DNA of 59,355 nt from an uncultured Succinivibrio sp. (lineage in GTDB: Bacteria; Pseudomonadota; Gammaproteobacteria; Enterobacterales; Succinivibrionaceae). The stretch spans positions 1 through 59,355 of the forward strand of contig CAAGAC010000019.1 in assembly GCA_900767695.1 (NCBI GenBank). The letters are read 5' to 3'. The translations under genes were made by a program, and so were the position numbers. This document shows positions 8,838 to 15,721 of this stretch, in pieces (position 1 is the first letter of the stretch; every line of letters begins with the position of its first letter). The notes beneath the pieces were generated by a model. That model did no database searches, was not told where the DNA came from, and saw nothing but the letters and a program-made list of their open reading frames with translations.

Positions 8838-10007
8838 TCAGGTAGCCTCGCCTCCGCCATCGCCATCTCCGGCGCCGCCCTGCCCGGCGCCATTGCCGAC
8901 GCTAACGGCGCTTTCAGCCTGCCCCTCGCCATCGCCCTGATCCTGAGCGGAATCGGCAGGGCTGTCGGCGGGGCCCGAGGCCTCCGCCGCCGCCTCGGCC
9001 TCGGCGTCGGGATCCTCGTCCTGGCCCTCGCCCTCCTGCGCTCCGTGGCGCGGGGCGCTCTTGCCCATCGCCACGAAGCCGTCGGTGCCGTCGTTCCCGA
9101 AGATGTCGGCGCAGAGCCTTGCGACGTACTCGCGCTCGATGTCGGGCAGCCTCAGGGAATAGCCGGTCTCGATGGCGCGGTGCACCGGCAGGTGCGGGCA
9201 GGCGTGCTTGAGCGAGGCGATGCGCAGGAGCACGCGGGTCGAGAAGGGGGCCGAGAGCGCCGTGCCGTCGTGATCGGAGCCTGCGTGGCGCAGCTCTCCT
9301 GCCAGGCGCACGAGGTTCTGCGCGAGCTCCTGATCAAGCCCCGGGCAGGCTGTCGCGACGATCGCCGACTCGGTGCGCGCGTCGGGGTAGCTTATCTCGA
9401 CGAACCTGAAGCGATCGAGGAAGGCCTGGTTCAGGACGCGCGCGCCGCTGTAGAAGCCCATCGTGTCGCCAAGGCCCCTGGTGTTGGCCGTGGCGATGAC
9501 GCGGAAGCCCAGAGCGGGCGTCACCAGCTCGCCGCAGTTCTGGGCGATGACCAGGGGCTTGCCCTCGAGCACGTCGTTGAGCGCCGCGAGATCGGACGGC
9601 GGCATCAGGTCTATCTCGTTGAGGATGAGGATCTCGCCCTGGAGCATCGCCCGCACCAGCGGGCCGTACTCGTAGACGAGCTCGCCGTGCCTCAGCGCCG
9701 CATGGCCTATGAGATCGGCGCTCTCGCTCTTGCCGCAGAGCGTCAGCTGCTCGACGCCCCAGCCAAGCCTCGCGGCGACCTGGAGGGCCATCGTGGTCTT
9801 GCCGCAGCCTGAAGGGCCCGAGACATAGAGGCAGTCGTGCAGCGGGCAGGCAAGGTAGAGAAGCACCTGGTTTAAAAACGGCAGCGGGAAGACGTAGCTG
9901 CGGTCGATGGCGGGGATGCGCGAGCGGTCCTGCCCGCCCGGCACCTCGAGCGACTTCACGCAGAGCCGGTCCGACTTGAAGATCCGGTCAAGGGAGACTT
10001 TGGGCAT
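8838..10007 (-). CDS. CobS/MoxR-type AAA+ ATPase with acidic tail
   Basis: A 389-residue AAA+ protein of the MoxR/CobS/CbbQ group, ATPases that usually remodel a partner together with a von Willebrand factor A protein. Walker A is GPSGCGKTT near residue 85, Walker B ILILNEID near 150, sensor 1 FRVIATANT near 190 and the arginine-finger region LDRFRFVEI follows. From about residue 325 the tail is low-complexity Glu/Asp/Gly/Ala. GGAGG lies 6 bases before the ATG, inside the end of the upstream ssb-like gene, which overlaps by 20 bases. No VWA partner gene is present in the window. Its place inside a flagellar cluster is unusual; the substrate is unknown. CobS-like genes occur on integrative elements, from general knowledge. 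Confidence 0.8.
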   Translation of the reverse strand: MPKVSLDRIFKSDRLCVKSLEVPGGQDRSRIPAIDRSYVFPLPFLNQVLLYLACPLHDCLYVSGPSGCGKTTMALQVAARLGWGVEQLTLCGKSESADLIGHAALRHGELVYEYGPLVRAMLQGEILILNEIDLMPPSDLAALNDVLEGKPLVIAQNCGELVTPALGFRVIATANTRGLGDTMGFYSGARVLNQAFLDRFRFVEISYPDARTESAIVATACPGLDQELAQNLVRLAGELRHAGSDHDGTALSAPFSTRVLLRIASLKHACPHLPVHRAIETGYSLRLPDIEREYVARLCADIFGNDGTDGFVAMGKSAPRHGAQEGEGQDEDPDAEAEAAAEASGPADSPADSAQDQGDGEGQAESAVSVGNGAGQGGAGDGDGGGEAT

Positions 10008-10347
10008 GGCAGTCCTCCACCTCTTGCACGACCGGGAGCACCGGATCGATTGCGGTGGCGTCTATCTCGGTGACCTTCGAGGCGCCGTAGCCCGCGCGGG
10101 TGCGGTAGCGGATCGCGCCGGTCACGAAGACCGTGCTGCCGGGGGCGACGAAGCCCTCGCTCCTGCTTGCCAGCAGATCACGGCGGCTGTCGCGGGCTAT
10201 GACGGTGTGGTACTCGCACCTGCCGCTGCCCGGGACCCCGGTCATGAGCTCGAAGCAGAGGGTCCTCCCCTGCCTGGTTGAAAAGCTCCTGATGCGCCCG
10301 GCCGAAGTGACCGTGCCGCACAGGAGCGCTCTGTTGAGTGATTGCAT
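9988..10347 (-). CDS. single-stranded DNA-binding (SSB-like) OB-fold protein
   Basis: A 119-residue protein that reads like a short SSB: NRALLCGTV opening strand, LCFELMTGVPG, CEYHTVIARD and GSTVFVTGAIRYRTRAGYGA. It lacks the acidic C-terminal tip (DDDIPF type) through which housekeeping SSB recruits repair and replication proteins, so it is probably not the main cellular SSB. The start MQSLNRALL is preceded by AAGGAGG; the frame extends 12 codons further up without support. Its 3' end overlaps the AAA+ gene by 20 bases, so they form one operon. A PriB-like role is an alternative. Confidence 0.75.
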   Translation of the reverse strand: MQSLNRALLCGTVTSAGRIRSFSTRQGRTLCFELMTGVPGSGRCEYHTVIARDSRRDLLASRSEGFVAPGSTVFVTGAIRYRTRAGYGASKVTEIDATAIDPVLPVVQEVEDCHAQSLP

Positions 10348-10385
10348 GCTGTCCTCCTTAAAGAGACATGGGACGGCATGCATCG

Positions 10386-10431
10386 TACAGAAGGGCGGAA
10401 ATCCGCGCCCCCGGATTTCCGCCCTTCTGTA
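10386..10431 (-). terminator. long hairpin between flgN and the ssb-like gene
   Basis: TACAGAAGGGCGGAAATCCG with its exact complement around a 6-base loop: a 20-bp stem. It probably ends the flgO-flgP-flgN transcript. No T-run is visible on the minus strand. Confidence 0.65.
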
Positions 10432-10463
10432 AAGTACCCTTTTAGATCAATAAGTTGGTATTT

Positions 10464-10928
10464 TCAGGCATCGATCGAGAGCCTCACCGGGCCGCTGGCG
10501 CGGGTCCTTCCCTTGTCGGTGTAGGTGAGGTTCATCGTGCTGCGGTCGCGGGTGCTCATGAGCACCGAGGAGAGGCGCATGGTCGCGTTGAGGTTCAAGT
10601 TGATGAGCCTGCCGTTGATGGCGTTGAGCTTCTTGCAGCGGCACAGCGCGGCCTTGATCGCGTCCACGCGACCCTTGTAGATCGTCTTCAGGAGCGCGGC
10701 CTGGGGGTTCAGGCGGATGCGCTGATCGTTGCCCTGGAGCGTGACCATCAGCGAGGACTTGCGCGCGGAGATGGCGTTGAGCATGTCCATGTCGCGGTGC
10801 CTGAGCGCCAGGTGCTCCTTTGAGAGGAGATCCTCAAGCTCTGCTAGCAGGGCCTCCTGATCCTTGAGGCACATCGAGACTGGCCTTGCCTTGACCGCGG
10901 CCTGGGAGAACTGCTGGGTGCTGGTCAT
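10464..10928 (-). CDS. flgN: flagellar chaperone FlgN
   Basis: Cytoplasmic export chaperone for hook-associated proteins FlgK and FlgL. The 154-residue, mostly helical sequence has the family pattern LKDQEALLAELEDLLSKEHL, ALRHRDMDMLNAISARKSSL, and a C-terminal LINLNLNATMRLSSVLMS helix. The ATG overlaps the flgP stop by four bases (ATGA) with AGGGGGG upstream, so it is translationally coupled to flgP. It is transcribed away from flgM, unlike the usual flgMN pair. Confidence 0.85.
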   Translation of the reverse strand: MTSTQQFSQAAVKARPVSMCLKDQEALLAELEDLLSKEHLALRHRDMDMLNAISARKSSLMVTLQGNDQRIRLNPQAALLKTIYKGRVDAIKAALCRCKKLNAINGRLINLNLNATMRLSSVLMSTRDRSTMNLTYTDKGRTRASGPVRLSIDA

Positions 10929-11401
10929 AATGCCCCCCTGATGTCGTAGAGGTCGTAGATTATCTTGGTGTCGAGCTCAAGCTCGGTGGCGTAGGTGTCG
11001 CCAAGCGGGTACTGCCTGATGACGCGCGCCCCGTGGACGTAGCCCTCGACTTCCGATCTCACGGTGTCGCGCGCCTGGGAGGTGTTCCCCGCCAGCGTGG
11101 TGCTCGCCTTGAGATAGAGGCCGTTGACCTGCTCGGTGAGCTCGCGGTAGGCCTCGACCTTGGAGGCGCGCATCGCCATGATCTCCCTCTCGTCCTCGGT
11201 GCGCCCGGGCTGCCTTGAGATCACCGCGTAGCCGGTGGCGTGGAGCACCGGGAACTCGTCGGGGCGGTGCACCCCGGTGTCGGTGTAGGCGAGATCGCGG
11301 GTGAACGAGGTGCTCGAGAGCATCTGGCAGCCCGAGATCGACAGCGCCAGCGAGGCGGCCGCTGCGGCCGCCGCAAGCTTGAATGAATCCTTGAGCGTCA
11401 T
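10925..11401 (-). CDS. flgP: flagellar outer-membrane lipoprotein FlgP (LPP20 family)
   Basis: A 158-residue lipoprotein: signal peptide with lipobox LSISGC, cysteine near residue 25. The mature part holds the LPP20 domain (ATGYAVISRQPG, AMRASKVEAYRELTEQVNG). In Vibrio and Campylobacter FlgP forms or supports an outer-membrane-associated basal disk or ring around the flagellar motor and is needed for motility. It sits 12 bases after flgO and is coupled to flgN. Confidence 0.9.
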   Translation of the reverse strand: MTLKDSFKLAAAAAAASLALSISGCQMLSSTSFTRDLAYTDTGVHRPDEFPVLHATGYAVISRQPGRTEDEREIMAMRASKVEAYRELTEQVNGLYLKASTTLAGNTSQARDTVRSEVEGYVHGARVIRQYPLGDTYATELELDTKIIYDLYDIRGAL

Positions 11402-11413
11402 TTCGCTGCCTCC

Positions 11414-12505
11414 TCAATTGTCCTCGATACGCTGGTACTGGCTCTGATCGTGCACGTCGCGCACGAGCTTGCCCTGGTAGCGGTAGGTGTCCGCTGGATA
11501 AATGACGCTGCCCTTGCCGCTCATCGAGCCGTGGCCGTGGATGAACTGCTCGTAGTTGCCGGTCGAGGTGGCTGCGGTGGTCGCGTTGGCCGGGTAGTAC
11601 TGATCGTTGAAGGACTGGTCGTGCCAGATCTTCTGGCGGGCCTCCCGCTCCTCCGATGTCTCGTTGATGACCTTCTTGCCGGTGCGCGGATTGTTGCCGC
11701 TGTAAGTAACGCCGGAGGCCGAGGCCGATCCGCCGTAGTAGCTGCCGGAGGCTGCCGGGACGGAGCCGGTGCCCGAGTAGGTCACGGAGTCCTTGATCGC
11801 GGTGCCGTTGGCGCCGCTGACGGTCCTGCTCTGCACGCCCCCTGCGGGGATGTAGGAATAGTAGGAGAGCACGCCCTCAAACGAGCAGTTCTTATCTGCG
11901 GTGCGGTAGCAGTACGGGAGGTTCTTGTAAGGCACGAAGCCTGTTGCAGAGCCCATCACCTGCGAGGTGCGCATGTCTATGATCCTGCCTGAGAGCACCA
12001 CGCCGCGCTCGTTGCGGCTGATGGTGCCTGCGAGGATGTGGCGGATGCGCGCCTGCGAGGCAAGCTTCTTCCAGTCGCGCGAGAAGACCATCTCGCCGTC
12101 CTTGGACACCGAGATGCCGCCGGTGGTCTTGAACTCGACGACCGGGATCCCGCGGCGGTCGAGCTCGTGGATGAAGAACTCACCAAGCTGCCTGCCCAGG
12201 GCGCCAGCGTTCTCATAGGTGTCCGTGTCGGTGAACGAGGTCACCGCCACGCGCGGATATGTCGGCTTTTTCGCCCTCAGGTTGCCCTTCTCGTCGGCCT
12301 CCTCCCGCTCCTGCGCCTGGAGATCGGCCCCCAGGGTCTGCGCGAGCGTGTCCGCCATCTGCGATGCTACTTTGCTCACCTCCATCCCCGGCTGCGAGTA
12401 GACGTCGTCAGAGCCCGTCTTCCTGCCGTCCGGGGCAGGATTTGCCGAGCAGCCCGCGAGGGCTGCCAGGGCGGCGGCCAGCGCCGCGGCCATCAAATGC
12501 TTCAT
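11414..12505 (-). CDS. flgO: flagellar lipoprotein FlgO
   Basis: Lipoprotein of the flagellar outer-membrane ring (H-ring) region. Start MKHLMAAALAAALAALAGC gives a signal peptide and lipobox LAGC; GAGG lies 7 bases before the ATG. The open frame runs 47 codons further up without a signal and is rejected. The FlgO domain is seen at about residues 30-190: VASQMADTLAQTL, PRVAVTSFTDTDTYENAGAL, LGEFFIHELDRRGIPVVEF, ISRNERGVVLSGRIIDM. The C-terminal 150 residues are Ser/Gly/Tyr-rich and longer than usual (363 residues in all). First gene of flgO-flgP-flgN, behind a sigma-54-type promoter. Confidence 0.9.
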   Translation of the reverse strand: MKHLMAAALAAALAALAGCSANPAPDGRKTGSDDVYSQPGMEVSKVASQMADTLAQTLGADLQAQEREEADEKGNLRAKKPTYPRVAVTSFTDTDTYENAGALGRQLGEFFIHELDRRGIPVVEFKTTGGISVSKDGEMVFSRDWKKLASQARIRHILAGTISRNERGVVLSGRIIDMRTSQVMGSATGFVPYKNLPYCYRTADKNCSFEGVLSYYSYIPAGGVQSRTVSGANGTAIKDSVTYSGTGSVPAASGSYYGGSASASGVTYSGNNPRTGKKVINETSEEREARQKIWHDQSFNDQYYPANATTAATSTGNYEQFIHGHGSMSGKGSVIYPADTYRYQGKLVRDVHDQSQYQRIEDN

Positions 12506-12591
12506 CCTGAACCTCTGCACCTGCTTTCTCTTTATAATTTTTCCGTTGCGGCGGCATTTGCCCGCCGCCAAAATTCTTTTCGGTATGGATA

Positions 12592-12608
12592 ATGCAAATT
12601 CGGTGCCA
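12592..12608 (-). promoter_or_regulatory. sigma-54 promoter of flgO-flgP-flgN
   Basis: On the minus strand TGGCACCGAATTTGCAT: GG and GC exactly 10 bases apart, with TGGCAC and TTGCA consensus blocks. It lies about 87 bases upstream of the flgO ATG. FlrC, encoded about 3-5 kb away, is the likely activator. Confidence 0.8.
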
Positions 12609-12640
12609 GATACAAATTTCTGACACTCATGGAGATGGAG

Positions 12641-13825
12641 ATGCACATTTCATCCAAAGCCATATTGAAGGCGCTCATGTGCGCCTGCGCCGCCCTGGCC
12701 TCGCAGCAGGCCCTGGCCAGGTGGTACACGGTGACCGGCACCGCGCCGATCATGGATTCGGTCGCGCAGGCGCGCGACGAGGCCGTCAACGACGCCATCC
12801 GCAACGCCATGCTGCAGGCCGGCGCCCAGGTGAGCATAGTCTCCGACTTCAAGGGAGGGGTGCTCCAGCGCAACTCGATGAGCGTCCAGTCTTCGGTGCC
12901 GGTGCGCAAGGTCCTGGTCACCGAGGAGCAGAAGACCGCAGGGCGCGTGAGCGTCACCGCCAAGGTCCTGCTCGACGACGAGCACCAGCGCACCTGCGCC
13001 GCCTCCAGGCTGCGCAAGAGCGTGGTGCCAATAGCCTTCTCCTACCGCGGTCAGAACGCCTACCAGGGCAGCGCCGGGATTGAGAACATCAATCAGGAAT
13101 TAAGCGGCGCCGTCTACGAGGCGCTCTCCAAGTCCCCGGCGCTTGCGGTGCGCCCGCCGGTGAGCGCGACCCTCCAGGGCACCGGCTACGGCAGCGCCCC
13201 GGGCGGGGAGCTTCGCGACGAGCTCATAGGCCTTGGGCGCCAGAACCAGGCGGGCTTCATCGTCACCGGCACGATCGACTCGGCCGCGGCCTCGGACGCG
13301 GGAAGCGGGGTTCTTGACAAGCTCTTCTACCAGAGGACCAGGACCATCAGCTTCTCGGTCACGGTCTACGACGCCAGAAACGGCTCGCAGCTCTTCACGC
13401 AGAGCTACCAGGCGGTGGCCGACTGGCCCTTCAAGCAGGGCGAGTTCATCGACCTTCGCAGCGAGCAGTTCAAGGGCTCTGCCTACGGCACCAGGATCCA
13501 CCAGCTCACCGAGCGCGCGGCCTCGGACATCATAAGCTCGCTCCAGTGCCGCATGCCCTCGGCCTCCATCATCGACCTCGACAACGACGGCTTCATCATC
13601 GATCTTGGGTCGGAGAACGGGATCCAGCCCGGCATGAAGTTCACCATCGGCCAGACCTCCGAGACCGTGGCCCCCGACGGCGGCACCTTCGGGCGCGTGG
13701 ACAAGGCCCGCGGGATCTACGTCGTGGACAAGGCCTACCCTACAAGCTCAAGGCTCAAGCCTGCCGATCTCAACGACAACCTGCTCAACGTGCGCGTCAA
13801 CGATCAGGTCGAGCTCGTCCAGTAG
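12641..13825 (+). CDS. flgT: flagellar H-ring protein FlgT
   Basis: Periplasmic protein that builds the H ring around the L/P rings of sodium-type polar flagella and stabilises MotX/Y. Of three in-frame ATGs the one at 12641 has GGAG six bases upstream and gives signal peptide MHISSKAILKALMCACAALA. The family layout is visible: N-domain (ARWYTVTGTAPI, ARDEAVNDAIRNAMLQAG), middle domain (FIVTGTID, TISFSVTVYDARNGSQLF, VADWPFKQGEFIDL) and C-domain (SLQCRMPSASIIDLDND, GIQPGMKFTIGQ). It is divergent from flgO across 135 bp. 394 residues, normal. Confidence 0.92.
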   Translation: MHISSKAILKALMCACAALASQQALARWYTVTGTAPIMDSVAQARDEAVNDAIRNAMLQAGAQVSIVSDFKGGVLQRNSMSVQSSVPVRKVLVTEEQKTAGRVSVTAKVLLDDEHQRTCAASRLRKSVVPIAFSYRGQNAYQGSAGIENINQELSGAVYEALSKSPALAVRPPVSATLQGTGYGSAPGGELRDELIGLGRQNQAGFIVTGTIDSAAASDAGSGVLDKLFYQRTRTISFSVTVYDARNGSQLFTQSYQAVADWPFKQGEFIDLRSEQFKGSAYGTRIHQLTERAASDIISSLQCRMPSASIIDLDNDGFIIDLGSENGIQPGMKFTIGQTSETVAPDGGTFGRVDKARGIYVVDKAYPTSSRLKPADLNDNLLNVRVNDQVELVQ

Positions 13826-13858
13826 GCCGTCCCGGGGGCGGGAAATTTCTCCGAGGTG

Positions 13859-13887
13859 TTGCCCGCCTCCTTTAGCGCGGCTATAAT
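13859..13887 (+). promoter_or_regulatory. sigma-70 promoter of tRNA-Arg
   Basis: -35 TTGCCC at 13859, 17-base spacer, perfect -10 TATAAT at 13882-13887, followed by a GC-rich discriminator and the tRNA 11 bases on. Confidence 0.8.
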
Positions 13888-13897
13888 GTTGCCCGTT

Positions 13898-13972
13898 GAC
13901 CCCATAGTTAAATGGATATAACGAGCCCCTCCTAAGGGCTAGTTGTAGGTTCGATTCCTACTAGGGTCGCCA
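13898..13972 (+). tRNA. tRNA-Arg (anticodon CCU)
   Basis: 75 nt with encoded CCA at 13970-13972. Acceptor 5' GACCCCA pairs with TAGGGTC (one C-A mismatch). The D-arm region TAGTTAAATGGATATAACGA, the anticodon loop CTCCTAA with CCT at 13931-13933, and the T-arm GTAGGTTCGATTCCTAC are all present and closely resemble the Escherichia coli AGG-reading tRNA. It reads the rare codon AGG, which is fairly common in this window. Confidence 0.95.
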
Positions 13973-14020
13973 TTTCAAGCGAAGTGGTTCTTGATGCCAG
14001 AGCCTGGCACCGCGAAAGGA

Positions 14021-14046
14021 GAGTTGCGCAAGCAGCTCTTTTTTTG
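14021..14046 (+). terminator. intrinsic terminator after tRNA-Arg
   Basis: GAGTTGC / GCAGCTC stem with GCAA loop followed by seven T. The rest of the 212-bp gap to the next gene contains a small hairpin (13996-14008) and a weak TTGACT -35 at 14141. Confidence 0.8.
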
Positions 14047-14184
14047 TTTCTGAATCAGGCGTTTTTCAAAGCCATCAGCCAGCCTCTCCCCTGCCCCTAG
14101 CCTGCCGTCCTCCCGTTTTGCGTTGCCCACTTCCCGTCCTTTGACTTAGAATTAGCAAAGCAGAGAATTTGCCGGAGACTGCGA

Positions 14185-14616
14185 ATGAACAAATCAGATG
14201 CCGACACCAGGCTATCAGTCAACAAGGTGATGTACGGAGAGGTGCACGCCTACAGCTCCAATGACGCTTCGGTCCAGAGCCTCAACCTCCTGGCCAGGCT
14301 CACCGTGGTCGCGGTCGACGAGAAGAAGCCCAACGGCGGCACGGTGAAGTTCCGCATCGACATCAGCCCGGATCCCGACTTCAGCGGCTCGCGCTGCCAG
14401 TTCGACATCCCGCAGCTCGAGATCCCCATGAAGATCTACAACGAGCACCCGGACTACTTCGAGTTCCGCATCTCCTCCGAGCAGATGAAGCGCAGCTTCA
14501 CCTTCAGGATCCGCAAGTACGAGAAGCCCTCCCCGCGCGCCTGGCAGGCGGTCGATGCCGCCAAGGCCCTCAACGACGAGGTGATCTCAAGGGACCAGGA
14601 AGGCAAGGGCAAGTAG
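14185..14616 (+). CDS. hypothetical protein, 143 residues
   Basis: I do not recognise the family. The protein is soluble, with no signal peptide or membrane segment. The middle is beta-rich (LNLLARLTVVAVDEKK, GTVKFRIDISPDPDF, CQFDIPQLEIPMKIYN) and the C-terminus charged and helical, which would suit a small beta-sandwich or PilZ-like fold, but no PilZ motif (RxxxR / DxSxxG) is seen. GGAGACTGCGA precedes the ATG and codon use matches the neighbours. It stands alone between the tRNA and the flr operon, with a stop codon 67 bases before the convergent TRAP gene. Confidence 0.7.
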   Translation: MNKSDADTRLSVNKVMYGEVHAYSSNDASVQSLNLLARLTVVAVDEKKPNGGTVKFRIDISPDPDFSGSRCQFDIPQLEIPMKIYNEHPDYFEFRISSEQMKRSFTFRIRKYEKPSPRAWQAVDAAKALNDEVISRDQEGKGK

Positions 14617-14683
14617 GCGCAGCCAGTGCGCGCGGAGGGGAGGCCGATGGCCTCCCCTTCGTATTTGCGCGCCATGCTTTTTC

Positions 14684-15721
14684 TCAGCGGGACTGATCCC
14701 CGGCCTGGCCGTAGAGCGCGTTGCGCAGGCGGGCAGCAAACTGGGGGTAGCGCTTGAGGTAGATGAGCCTGATGCGGTCGGCGTAGGACTTGAACTGCGT
14801 GAGATCGGGCGAGCTGAGCACGATGCGCGGGTTGCGCCGCAGCCTGCCCAGGACCACTCTCGCGCACTCCTCGCTGAAGTCGTTCAGGCGGGCCTCGGCG
14901 TCAAGCGCGGCCTCGCGCAGGATCCTCTGGTAGGCAGGGGGCAGCGCCTCGAAGCGCTGCTGCGAGACCAGCACCACGAAGCCGCCGCGCGACAGCGAGA
15001 AGAGCGAGACGAAGCGCATGTGCTCGTAGGCCGGGTTCCTCGACGCCATGGAATTGAGCGGCGTCACCATTCCGTCGATTACGCCGCGCCTGATGGCGTC
15101 CACGGCCGAGTTCATCGGCATGATCACCGGGTTGGCGCCCATCGAGGCCAGGTACTCAGAAAGCGGCCCCGCGCTTGGAAGCCAGATGTTCTGGCCGCGC
15201 AGGTCCTCGGGCCGCTCGACCGGGTGGTCGCGCATCACGAGGTGCAGGTAGTCCGTGTACCAGGTGTCGAGCGCGATGATCCTGGTTTCTTTGTCGGAGA
15301 TGGTTCTGCAGAGCTCGCGGTTGGCCGCGCCGTCCATGGCCAGCCCCTCGTAGTCGCGCGGCGTGAAGATGTACGGCAGGCTCATGACGCGCACCCAGGG
15401 CATGAAGTTGCCGATCACCTCGATGGGCACCACCGTGATGTCCTCGGTGTTGACGACTATCTTCACGAGGCAGTCGGAGGACGAGAGATCGCCGTAGCTC
15501 ATGCGGCGGGTGATGGTGAACCTGCCTCCGGTGCGCTTTGAGACGAGATCGGCCATGTAGTCGAGCGCGTAGCTCATCGGCTTGTAGGGCGACACTTCCA
15601 TGACGCTCGTGAAGTTGACCGTCGGAAGCGCGGCGGCCTCGTCCTCCCCGGCAAAGGACGCCTGGGAGGCAAGGAGCGCGGCTGCGGCCGCGCAGGCTGC
15701 AAGGGCGCTTCTGATCCTCAT
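14684..15721 (-). CDS. TRAP transporter substrate-binding protein (DctP family), third gene of the flr operon
   Basis: A 345-residue periplasmic binding protein. Signal peptide MRIRSALAACAAAAALLASQ, then the DctP fold: ALDYMADLVSKRTGGRF, RVMSLPYIFTPRDYEGL, PEDLRGQNIWLPSAG, and VIMPMNSAVDAIRRGVIDGM, the last close to the family's P..E...AL..GVVDG block. Its ATG overlaps the flrC stop (ATGA), so it is translationally coupled to the flagellar regulators. No DctQ or DctM membrane subunits are in the window, so it is an orphan that either works with a transporter elsewhere or has a sensing role. The basic residue that usually binds the carboxylate of the ligand cannot be assigned with certainty. 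A related broken gene lies at 48396. Confidence 0.88.
   Translation of the reverse strand: MRIRSALAACAAAAALLASQASFAGEDEAAALPTVNFTSVMEVSPYKPMSYALDYMADLVSKRTGGRFTITRRMSYGDLSSSDCLVKIVVNTEDITVVPIEVIGNFMPWVRVMSLPYIFTPRDYEGLAMDGAANRELCRTISDKETRIIALDTWYTDYLHLVMRDHPVERPEDLRGQNIWLPSAGPLSEYLASMGANPVIMPMNSAVDAIRRGVIDGMVTPLNSMASRNPAYEHMRFVSLFSLSRGGFVVLVSQQRFEALPPAYQRILREAALDAEARLNDFSEECARVVLGRLRRNPRIVLSSPDLTQFKSYADRIRLIYLKRYPQFAARLRNALYGQAGDQSR

Noticed and set aside
12506..12646. FlgO starting at MHLHLHECQK
   Set aside because: It would bury the signal peptide and lipobox and would start upstream of the sigma-54 promoter.
13898..13972. tRNA-Arg as an integration (att) site
   Set aside because: No integrase gene nearby and no repeat of the tRNA 3' end found by eye in the window.
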